Shown: piece after piece, positions 1 through 9,202 of the stretch | Layout of the letters: the number at the start of each line of letters is the position of its first letter | Position numbering within the stretch: the first letter of the stretch is position 1 | Source of the DNA: Xanthomonas sp. CFBP 8443 | GTDB lineage: Bacteria; Pseudomonadota; Gammaproteobacteria; Xanthomonadales; Xanthomonadaceae | Direction of reading: 5' to 3' | Length of the DNA stretch: 64,000 nucleotides | Assembly: GCF_025666195.1 (NCBI RefSeq) | Contig: NZ_CP102592.1 | Span: forward strand, 1,116,001-1,180,000 | Program-made: the position numbers and the translations under genes | The notes under the pieces: generated by a model | The model's input: the letters and a program-made list of their open reading frames with translations, nothing else | Told to the model about the DNA's origin: nothing | Database searches by the model: none

Positions 1-2088
<2,088 letters not shown>

Positions 2089-2124
2089 GAGAGCCCCTGC
2101 TCACAAGCCTCCACAACCGCCCCT

Positions 2125-2738
2125 CGCGATCATGGTCCCCTTTCGGGGAAGGTGCCGCGCAGGGAGCTACCGCGCTGTTCCTTCTCCCGCCGGGAGAAGG
2201 TGGCCCGCAGGGCCGGATGAGGGTACGGGCGTAGCCTCGTGCACCCAAACACCACGAGCCGCTTCGCGCCGGACCCTCACCCCAACCCCTCTCCCGGCGG
2301 GAGAGGGGCTAAGCGGCTGTTCCTTCTCCCGCCGGGAGAAGGTGGCCCGCAGGGCCGGATGAGGGTACGGGCGCGGCCTCGTGTACCAAACGCCGCGAGA
2401 CGCTTCGCGCCGTACCCTCACCCCAACCCCTCTCCCGACTGGAGAGGGGCTACGTGGCTGTTCCCTTCTCCCACCGGGAGAAGGTGGCCCGCAGGGGCGG
2501 ATGAGGGTACGGGCGAAGCCTCGTGCACCCAAACACCACGAGCCGCTTCGCGCCGTACCCTCACCCCAACCCCTCTCCCGGCGGGAGAGGGGCTAAGCGG
2601 CTGTTCCCTTCTCCCACCGGGAGAAGGTGCCCCGCAGGGGCGGATGAGGGTACGGGCGTAGCCTCGTGCACCCAAACACCACGAGCCGCTTCGCGCCGTA
2701 CCCTCACCCCAACCCCTCTCCCGACGGGAGAGGGGCTA
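2125..2738. repeat. Tandem array of ~142-bp units with nested hairpins
   Basis: Units recur with a period of 142-143 bp; equivalent bases fall at 2181, 2323, 2465 and 2608. Each unit holds two hairpins, CTTCTCCCGCCGGGAGAAGG and CCCTCTCCCGGCGGGAGAGGG, joined by a GCAGGGCCGGATGAGGGTAC stretch and a less constant CTTCGCGCC segment. A degenerate extra copy begins near 2137. Short frames across the array on both strands are rich in R/P/G and repeat with the unit, so they are not genes. One CCCCTCTCCC..GGGAGAGGGG element recurs alone at 27264-27286. The array could help terminate secA transcription. Confidence 0.9.
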
Positions 2739-2910
2739 GGCTGTGCTCCATCCGTGGTGCGGTTGTTGGTCAAACCCTTGTATCTATAGCCGGTCTTGTG
2801 CGGGGCGTTTTTGTTTTGGGGAAGGCCCGGATGGGGCGCTTGCCGGCGTGGCGTATCGCGCGTTCTGCGGGTAGGGTGCCGGGTGTCGCCATTGCCGTTG
2901 GACGGATGCC

Positions 2911-3285
2911 GTGGAGCTTTCTCCCAGTCTTGAATTGAAGGTGTTCGTGCCGGCGCGGGACTTTGCGCTGTCCATGGAGTTCTATCGCGAGGTGGGATTC
3001 GTGGCCGAGCCGCTTGGCGCCGGGCTCGTCTGTTTCCGCCACGGCGAGCGCTGTGCGTTCCTGCTGCAGGATTTCTACGAGCAGGCGCTGGCGCACAACC
3101 TGATGCTGCACCTGTGGGTGGAGGATGCCGATGCCTGGTGGCGGCGGCTGGATGCTGCCGATCTGGCCGGCCGCTACGACGCGCGCGTCGGCGTACCGGA
3201 GGATCGGCCCTGGGGCATGCGCGATTTCACCCTGCACGATCCGGGCGGGGTGCTGTGGCGGATCGGTCACGATCTGCCGGGCTGA
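2911..3285 (+). CDS. VOC-family (glyoxalase/bleomycin-resistance-like) protein
   Basis: Small cytoplasmic protein of 124 residues with the vicinal-oxygen-chelate fold pattern: beta strand LELKVFVPARD, helix SMEFYREVGF, strand VCFRHGERCAFLL, then the second module HLWVEDADAWWRRL and the closing FTLHDPGGVLWRIGHD typical of the family. The start is taken as GTG at 2911, because no in-frame ATG lies ahead of the first strand. VOC members bind a metal and act as lyases, dioxygenases or antibiotic-binding proteins; the substrate cannot be told here. It stands alone between the repeat array and the Nudix gene. The fold assignment is firm, the function is unknown. Confidence 0.8.
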   Translation: MELSPSLELKVFVPARDFALSMEFYREVGFVAEPLGAGLVCFRHGERCAFLLQDFYEQALAHNLMLHLWVEDADAWWRRLDAADLAGRYDARVGVPEDRPWGMRDFTLHDPGGVLWRIGHDLPG

Positions 3286-3523
3286 GCGCTGCGCCATCGC
3301 CTTCGCTGCGCCGTCCATGCCAGGCCGTCGCGTTTGCCCGCCGTTTCACATTCGCATGGTGTCGGGGCCCGCATGGCCGCATGCGGTCGGGTGCCATCGG
3401 GTCGTGCCTGCCGTGCCCGCCGGGTTCGGATCGAACGCGCAGATCATTGCGGCGACGCGCGGATCGCCGACGATGTGAGCCGGTTCATTGCGTTGGCACC
3501 GCCGAAGACGGCAAGCTTGCGTC

Positions 3524-4486
3524 ATGTCCGAACCGCTCAGATCCATTCATGTCGTCGCCGGGGTGATCACCGATGCCCGCGGCCGTATCCTGCTGGCCCG
3601 GCGCACCGAGGGTCGCGACCTGGCCGGGCTGTGGGAATTCCCTGGCGGCAAGCGCGAGCCGGGCGAGACCTCCGAACAGGCGCTGGTGCGCGAGCTGCAG
3701 GAGGAGCTGGGCATCGAGGCGACGGTCGGTGCGCAGCTGATGGAAGTGCCGCAGCGCTACCCGGACAAGCGGCTGCGCCTGGAGATGCGCCAGGTGCTGT
3801 CGTGGAAGGGCACCGCGCGCGGCCGCGAGGGTCAGGCGCTGACTTGGGTGACGCCCGACAAGCTGGGCCGCTACGCGATGCCGCCGGCCGACCAGCCGGT
3901 GGTGGCGATGCTGCGCCAGCCCGATCGCTATCTGGTGACGCCGGAGCCGGTCGAGCCCGAGCGCTGGCTGGCGGCGCTGGAGCGCGCGCTGGACGGTGGC
4001 GTGCAACGCGTGCAGCTGCGCGCGCGCAGCCTGTCGGCGGAGCGCTGGCAGCCGCTGGCGCGGGCTGCGGCGGGGCTGTGTACGGCGCGCGGCGTGCAGG
4101 TGCTGGTCAATCGCGATCTGGCCCTGGCGCAGGAGCTGGGCGTCGGGGTACATCTGGGGTCGGAACAACTATCGCAGTTCGATGCCCGTCCGCTGCCGCC
4201 GAGGCACTGCGTCGCCGCGTCCTGCCATACCGTGGAAGCGTTGCAGGCGGCGCAGCGGCTCGGCTGCGATTTCGCGGTGGTCGGCCCGCTGGCGGCGACC
4301 GCCAGCCATCCCGGCGCCGCAGCACTGGGCTGGGACGCCTTCGAACGGCTGCGCGAGGAAGTGGCGCTGCCGCTGTATCCGATCGGCGGCCTGCTGCCGA
4401 CCCAGGTTGCCGAAGCGCGTCGCCATGGCGGCCAGGGCATCGCCGCGATCCGTGGGCTGTGGCCGGTGGACGTGGACGCCGCCTGA
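3524..4486 (+). CDS. Nudix hydrolase fused to a ThiE-like domain
   Basis: A 320-residue fusion. Residues 5-130 form a MutT-type Nudix domain with WEFPGGKREPGE and the complete Nudix box (about residues 41-63, ending in RELQEELGI), expected to hydrolyse oxidised dNTPs such as 8-oxo-dGTP. Residues 150-315 resemble thiamine-phosphate synthase (TIM barrel) with VQLRAR, VNRDLALA, GVHLGSEQL, VGPLAAT and PIGGL. The ThiE phosphate/Mg-binding residues are altered (REK is RAR, the ND pair is NRD), so TMP synthase activity is doubtful. The same fusion is well known next to secA in gammaproteobacteria. The start is ATG 3524; an upstream in-frame extension at 3488 is arginine-rich and unlike the family. 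Confidence 0.92.
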   Translation: MSEPLRSIHVVAGVITDARGRILLARRTEGRDLAGLWEFPGGKREPGETSEQALVRELQEELGIEATVGAQLMEVPQRYPDKRLRLEMRQVLSWKGTARGREGQALTWVTPDKLGRYAMPPADQPVVAMLRQPDRYLVTPEPVEPERWLAALERALDGGVQRVQLRARSLSAERWQPLARAAAGLCTARGVQVLVNRDLALAQELGVGVHLGSEQLSQFDARPLPPRHCVAASCHTVEALQAAQRLGCDFAVVGPLAATASHPGAAALGWDAFERLREEVALPLYPIGGLLPTQVAEARRHGGQGIAAIRGLWPVDVDAA

Positions 4487-4640
4487 TCGGGTGGCGCTGG
4501 CGCCGCAGCGCGCGCGATGCGAGGTGAGGCGGTCGCGGCTTGTTGCGTGGTGCAAGGTTGGGCGACGCAGTGCGCGCCGATCGCGGCCGCTGCTTGTGCG
4601 TGCGCGGCGTGTAGCGCCCCGGTCAAGCTACTGCCGCCAC

Positions 4641-4708
4641 TGTGGGAGCGGCTGCACTCGCGATGGGCTTTATCGGGAACGCCCGTCGCGACTGAAGTCG
4701 CTCCCACA
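4641..4708. repeat. REP-type inverted repeat
   Basis: TGTGGGAGCGGCTGCACTCG and CGACTGAAGTCGCTCCCACA face each other around a short spacer in the gap between the Nudix gene and the convergent DUF4124-type gene. It is one of many such elements in the window and may end transcription from either side. The left arm is diverged from the consensus GAGCGACTTCAGTCGC. Confidence 0.75.
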
Positions 4709-4745
4709 TCAGGGTGCCGATTGTGGAACCCGAGTCGGGAATGCG

Positions 4746-5390
4746 CTAGAAGCTGATCCAGAAGCAGTTGTACTGCCGGCGCAGGCTGAGCACCGTCGAG
4801 GTCGGCGTCGCGCTGCCGCCGAGGGTCTGCTCCAGGCGCAACGCGGTCGCGCGTGCGCGCGGCGGCGTGGCGGCAGCGCCAGGCACGGCGTCGGTGGCGG
4901 TGGGCGCTGCTGCAGGTGCGGCGCCGGCTGCGGGTTGCGGTTCGGCGCCGGGCGCGGTGTCGGCCGTTGCCGGCATGGTGGGGAAGGACGCCGGTGCTGA
5001 CGGCAGCACTGGCACGATCGCGACCAGCGGGCGCTGGACGATCGCGTCGAGGCGATCGAGGATGCGTCGCGCCGCTTCGTCCGAGACGCCGTTCCACCAA
5101 TACAGCGTGGACAGGCGATTGATGTCGCGTGCGTCCACCGCAGTGCGGATCTGCTGCGCCAGTTCGCTGAGCCGGCGCACGCACTGCGGCCGGTACAGGC
5201 CGCTGGCGCCTTCGCTGGCGGCACTGGGCGCGGCCCGCGGCGGCAGCCGGTCGATCGCGCCGAGGTCCTCGCAGCGGCGATCGCTGAACACCGTGGCGCC
5301 GTCGGCGCCGGTGCAGCGATTGACCTGCTGCGCGGCGGCAGACACGGTGCACAGGCAGAGCAACAGGAGGATCGACGAGGGCGCGCGCAT
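4746..5390 (-). CDS. Exported DUF4124-type protein of unknown function
   Basis: A 214-residue protein with a signal peptide (MRAPSSILLLLCLCTVSAAAQ) followed by QVNRCTGADGATVFSDRRC, the short Cys/Trp-poor beta motif of DUF4124 proteins. The middle part is helical (RRLSELAQQIRTAVDARDIN). Residues 125-180 are a low-complexity Ala/Pro/Thr linker, and the protein ends with a small Cys/Trp tail NCFWISF. Probably periplasmic. ATG 5390 is chosen; an in-frame GTG directly upstream (5393) is possible. No operon partners: it is flanked by hairpin repeats on both sides. Function unknown. Confidence 0.7.
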   Translation of the reverse strand: MRAPSSILLLLCLCTVSAAAQQVNRCTGADGATVFSDRRCEDLGAIDRLPPRAAPSAASEGASGLYRPQCVRRLSELAQQIRTAVDARDINRLSTLYWWNGVSDEAARRILDRLDAIVQRPLVAIVPVLPSAPASFPTMPATADTAPGAEPQPAAGAAPAAAPTATDAVPGAAATPPRARATALRLEQTLGGSATPTSTVLSLRRQYNCFWISF

Positions 5391-5587
5391 CACGTCAGCC
5401 TAGCCGTACGCCTGGTGTCTGGGAAGCTGCCGCAGGGGGGGGCGCAAGCGCGGCAACGTGGGGCGAGGCACGGGTGCTGTGGGATGTGCATCGTCGCGAC
5501 CTTTCGCGAGGCGGGGGTCTGGCCGCTTTTCTCGTCGCGACTGAAGTCGCTCCCACAGTGCGTTCGGCACGGCGAAGCAACACGGCT

Positions 5588-5960
5588 GTTGTAGGAGGGG
5601 CTTCAGCGCCGACCGGTTCCGAAGTCGGCCAGGTTTCCGACTCCGTTTGTCGCGGCTGAAGCCGCTCCTACACGGAATTCGGCGAGGTGAAGCAGCACGG
5701 CTGTTGTAGGAGGGGCTTCAGCCCCGACCGGTTTTGAAGTCGGCCAGGTCGCCGACTTCGTTTGTCGCGGCTGAAGCCGCACCTACAGGGAATTCGGCGA
5801 GGTGAAGCAGCACGGCTGTTGTAGGAGGGGCTTCAGTGCCGACCGGTTGCGAAGTCGGCCAGGTTTCCGACTCCGTTTGTCGCGGCTGAAGCCGCTCCTA
5901 CATGGAATTCGGCCAGGTGCCGCAGCGAGGCGTCTTGTGGGAGGGACTTCAGTCCCGACG
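5588..5960. repeat. Array of 115-bp REP composite units
   Basis: Three close copies and one degenerate copy, with the GTAGGAGG element at 5591, 5706 and 5821 and a weaker GTGGGAGG at 5937. Each unit pairs GTAGGAGGGGCTTCAGC with GTCGCGGCTGAAGCCGCTCC, separated by a CGACCGGTTCCGAAGTCGGCC stem. It fills the gap downstream of metF (the metF stop is at 6043). A further half element lies at about 5532-5560. No coding potential. Confidence 0.88.
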
Positions 5961-6042
5961 CTGTTCGCCATCGGATGCCTGCCGCCTCGCCGATGGCCAT
6001 GAACGTCGCAGCGCAGGTGCGCGTGCCAGCGGCGGACGGCGC

Positions 6043-6867
6043 TTATCCCAATCGCGACAGCACGCCGACGGTGGGCTTGGCCAGGTTGAGCGTGTAGAAG
6101 TGCAGCGACGGCGCGCCGCCGGCGAGCAGGCGTTCGCATAGCGAGGCGACCAAGTCGGCGCCGAATTCGCGGATCGCGTCGGCATCGTCGCCGTAGGCCT
6201 GCATGCGCTTGCCGATCCAGCGCGGGATCTCCGCGCCGCACTGCTCGGAGAAACGCCGCAGCTGGCTGAAGTTGGAGATCGGCATGATTCCCGGCACGAT
6301 CGGGATCTGCACGCCGAGCTTGCGCACCGCATCCACGAAAGCGAAATAGGCGTCGGCGTTGTAGAAATACTGGGTGATCGCGGCATCGGCGCCGGCATCG
6401 ACCTTGGTCTTGAAGTGGCGCAGGTCGCTCAGCGCGTCGCTGGCCTGCGGATGCGTCTCCGGATAGGCGCCGACCTCCAGGTGGAAGGCATCGCCGTGCT
6501 CGGCGCGGATGAAGGCGATCAGGTCGGCGGCGTAGCGCAGGTCGCCGGGATGGCCCATGCCCGAGGGCAGGTCGCCGCGCAGCGCGACCAGGCGCCGGCA
6601 GCCGATCGCGCGGTACAGCTTGAGCAGCTCGCGGATCTCTTCGCGGCTGCCGCCGACGCACGACAGGTGCGGCGCCGCCTCGAAGCCGTGGTGCTGCTTC
6701 AGGTGGCGCACCGTTTCGGAGGTGTAGCTCAGCGTCGAGCCGCCGGCGCCGAAGGTGCACGATACGTACTCCGGCGCGTAGGCCTTCAGGCGCGCGGCGG
6801 TGCGGTCCAGCTGCGCGCGCTGTTCGTCGGTCTTGGGCGGGTAGAACTCGAAACTGATGGCGGTCAT
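6043..6867 (-). CDS. metF: 5,10-methylenetetrahydrofolate reductase
   Basis: A 274-residue flavoprotein that reduces 5,10-methylene-THF to 5-methyl-THF, the methyl donor for methionine synthase. The whole protein is one FAD-binding TIM barrel: ISFEFYPPKTDEQRAQL at the N-terminus, TFGAGGST near residue 40, the FAD-contacting LRGD and the GIMPISNFSQLRRF segment. Length agrees with bacterial MetF (about 275-300). ATG at 6867. In many proteobacteria metF follows ahcY; here ahcY is on the same strand at 29264-30709, with about 22 kb between. A promoter candidate with an internal perfect palindrome lies just upstream. No downstream gene is co-transcribed; the repeat array follows. Confidence 0.96.
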   Translation of the reverse strand: MTAISFEFYPPKTDEQRAQLDRTAARLKAYAPEYVSCTFGAGGSTLSYTSETVRHLKQHHGFEAAPHLSCVGGSREEIRELLKLYRAIGCRRLVALRGDLPSGMGHPGDLRYAADLIAFIRAEHGDAFHLEVGAYPETHPQASDALSDLRHFKTKVDAGADAAITQYFYNADAYFAFVDAVRKLGVQIPIVPGIMPISNFSQLRRFSEQCGAEIPRWIGKRMQAYGDDADAIREFGADLVASLCERLLAGGAPSLHFYTLNLAKPTVGVLSRLG

Positions 6868-6894
6868 GGGCGCGGCGCGTCAGGTGATGCGTGG

Positions 6895-6923
6895 AGTATA
6901 TCTCTTCATCCGGATGGATGTTT
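6895..6923 (-). promoter_or_regulatory. metF promoter with palindromic operator candidate
   Basis: On the minus strand a TATACT -10 box lies at 6895-6900, about 28 bp before the metF ATG. The perfect 10-bp palindrome CATCCGGATG (6907-6916) sits in the spacer, and a weak -35 (AAACAT, 6918-6923) lies beyond it. An operator within the spacer fits repression, but the regulator is unknown. The remaining 6924-7173 stretch shows nothing recognisable. Confidence 0.45.
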
Positions 6924-7173
6924 GCGGGCGTGGCCAGTGTGCAGCGGCGATGCGCCGGGGCCTGCACGGCCGGGACGATCCGGCGGCCGCGCAGTCGGCG
7001 TGCCGGTCGATTGGCTGCCGCGTCCGCGGGCGGCGGTTGCTTGCAGGACCCAGCGACCCAGTCGCGCAGGCGCGCCATCCGGTCGCGCCTGCTCCGCTTC
7101 CACGTTCCGGGCGTTTGCCGTCCAATGACGGATCGATCGTCGGCTCGCCCTCGCCGTCACGCGCCCGCCGACG

Positions 7174-8601
7174 TCAACGCTTCCACATCCGTGCCTGCCG
7201 CGGCGGCAGGCTGAAGGTGTAGCTGCTGCTGGAAATGCGCACCACGTTGCCGGAGCCGAGCGCGTCGCTGTAGTCCACGTTCCAACGCAGCACGCTGCCG
7301 TTCATTGCCACGGCGGTGGTGACGGTGGTGCCGCACTTGTTGATGCCGACGATGCCCAAGTCGCCGCGGCGGAACAGCAGATGGCAGGCGTCGTGCGACA
7401 GCACCTGCATGTCGCTGCCCTGGGCGGCATTGTGGAAGCCGATCATGCGCTTGAGGTCGTCGCGCTGGTAGGCGTTCACCCAGCGGTTGTCGCCGCTCTC
7501 GTTGTTGTCCGAGTACACCATCGGCACGCCGCCGTCGCGGCCGAGCAGATACGCGTAGGCCAGGGTTTCGTCGACCGGATCGAGGATCGCGTAGCGGAAG
7601 CCGGCGTTGTTGGGAATGTCGTGGGTGACCGCGAAGGTCACCGCGCGGCTGCCGGGCAGCGCCTGGCCGTAGGCGCCGGGATCGACCAGGCCGTCCATGC
7701 TGCCGCCGAACGCAAAGGCGTTGCGGATCGAACTGAACAGCGGGAAATCGTAGGCGGCGTGCGGCGTCGCCTGCAGGTAGGGCGCGAGAAATTGGTCGTA
7801 GTCGGCCGTGCCGGCGCCGCCGGTGGTGATCACCTCGCCGAACACGTGTACGCCGGAACGGATGCCGGCATCGAGTACCGCGTTGAGATGGTCGAAGGGC
7901 ATGTGCTTGGCCGCGTCGATGCGGAAACCGGTGACGCCCAGCGTCTTCAACGCCTGCAGATAGCTGCGCTGCTGCTGCACCACCCAGGCGTTGCCGACCA
8001 GGTCGGGCAGGCCCGGATCGCTGCCGCCGCCGCAGATGCGGTAGGTGCGGACCTGGTAGGCATTGCCGTAGTCGGCGATGCACTGCGCCGGGCCGAAATC
8101 GCCGGCGCCGAGGAAGTTCGCCGACAGGTCGCCGAACAGCCGCAGCGACGCATAGCGCGATGGGTCCGCTGCGTACTGCGACAGCACCGCGCTGCCCGGG
8201 TAGTTCAGGTCCGGACGCGTCGCCGCCTCGTTGGCCATGTGGTTGAGCACCACGTCCGCATAGGTCTCCACGCCGACGTCGGCCAGCGCTTGCACCATGC
8301 TGGCGAAGTCCTCGGTGTCGCCGAGCGGGTTGTCGATCACGCGCATGTCCTGCGGCTGGTAGCGCGCCCACCACTCGCTGCCCTGCGAACGATAGGCCGG
8401 CGCCACCATCACCTTGTGGTAGCCAGCCGCGGCGATCTGCGCCGCGCGCGCTTCCACGGTGGCGTAGGGCCAGTTGAAGGCGTGCAGGATGACGTCGGCC
8501 TGGGCGCTGGCGGTGGCCAGGGTCAACAACAGGCCGACAAGCAACATGCGCCAGCGTGGCGGGCGCGGCGGGACGATCGGAGCGGCGGGCAGGTCGCGCA
8601 T
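7174..8601 (-). CDS. Exported GH13 alpha-amylase
   Basis: A 475-residue starch-degrading endo-alpha-1,4-glucanase. The signal peptide (RWRMLLVGLLLTLATASAQA) ends near residue 35. The four GH13 signatures are intact: region I DVVLNH (116-121), region II GFRIDAAKH with nucleophile Asp229, region III FGEVIT with acid/base Glu256, and region IV VTHDIPNN with Asp328. A C-terminal beta domain ends in PPRQARMWKR. The start is ATG 8601, preceded by an AAGGAG ribosome site. It is divergent from a TonB-dependent receptor gene at 9203, which suggests one carbohydrate-scavenging unit in which the amylase releases maltodextrins outside and the receptor imports them. Secretion to the medium versus the periplasm cannot be decided from sequence. 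Confidence 0.92.
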   Translation of the reverse strand: MRDLPAAPIVPPRPPRWRMLLVGLLLTLATASAQADVILHAFNWPYATVEARAAQIAAAGYHKVMVAPAYRSQGSEWWARYQPQDMRVIDNPLGDTEDFASMVQALADVGVETYADVVLNHMANEAATRPDLNYPGSAVLSQYAADPSRYASLRLFGDLSANFLGAGDFGPAQCIADYGNAYQVRTYRICGGGSDPGLPDLVGNAWVVQQQRSYLQALKTLGVTGFRIDAAKHMPFDHLNAVLDAGIRSGVHVFGEVITTGGAGTADYDQFLAPYLQATPHAAYDFPLFSSIRNAFAFGGSMDGLVDPGAYGQALPGSRAVTFAVTHDIPNNAGFRYAILDPVDETLAYAYLLGRDGGVPMVYSDNNESGDNRWVNAYQRDDLKRMIGFHNAAQGSDMQVLSHDACHLLFRRGDLGIVGINKCGTTVTTAVAMNGSVLRWNVDYSDALGSGNVVRISSSSYTFSLPPRQARMWKR

Positions 8602-8710
8602 CACACGGGTCTCCTTGGTGGAAGTGCGCAGGCGATGTGCCTGCGCGTCGGCCCTGCCTCCCACGCCGGCGGCAGCGGCGCTGGGAATGCAGCGGTGAGC
8701 GATGCTAAGC

Positions 8711-8748
8711 GCGCATCGCGGCGCAACATGGATGCGCTACATACGTAT
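8711..8748. promoter_or_regulatory. Inverted repeat and palindrome in the amylase/receptor intergenic region
   Basis: The 600-bp gap 8602-9202 between the divergent amylase and receptor genes has no gene. It holds a perfect 7-bp inverted repeat GCGCATC (8711-8717) / GATGCGC (8731-8737) and, next to it, the 8-bp palindrome ATACGTAT (8741-8748). Both lie 110-150 bp upstream of the amylase start. They are operator candidates by symmetry only; no known regulator motif is recognised. Confidence 0.3.
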
Positions 8749-9202
8749 TCATTGCAGTGCCGGTCGAAAGCGGGATCGGTATCCAGTTCTGTCGCGCTGG
8801 CGCGCGGCGTCGCGTCCTGGCATGACGCGTGGCCGCTGTGCGGCGACGGTGGCTTGCGTGAGCGGCGCACCGGCGTTGCATGCATTGTGTTTTTCTTGGG
8901 GTATCGATGGAGACGTCGGGTGCGATCCCGGCGGCGGTCGCCAGCGGTATGCCGGCATTGCGCGAGTACCACGCGCGGCGTGCATTGCAGCCTATGCCGC
9001 CTTTCACGTCACCGATGAAAGCCGCGTGCACTGCGCGGCGCCGAGGCGCGTTTGCCATCACGTCGCGTTGCACAGGGCGTTGCTGTAATCGGCCGCGTCG
9101 CCACTCGCGACATCGCGAACCTGTATCGCCGGTTCGCCTCGTGCAACAGCCCTGATAGTCGCGCTCGCGCCGCGCCCCGCGGCGGCGAGCCCAGGAGGAT
9201 CG

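Noticed and set aside
2125..2738. CRISPR array
   Set aside because: The period is 142 bp, nearly the whole unit is repeated, there are no unique spacers of constant length and no cas genes. It is a tandem intergenic repeat.
2239..2789. Short peptides encoded across the repeat array
   Set aside because: Their sequences repeat with the DNA unit on both strands and have no start signals, so they are repeat translations.
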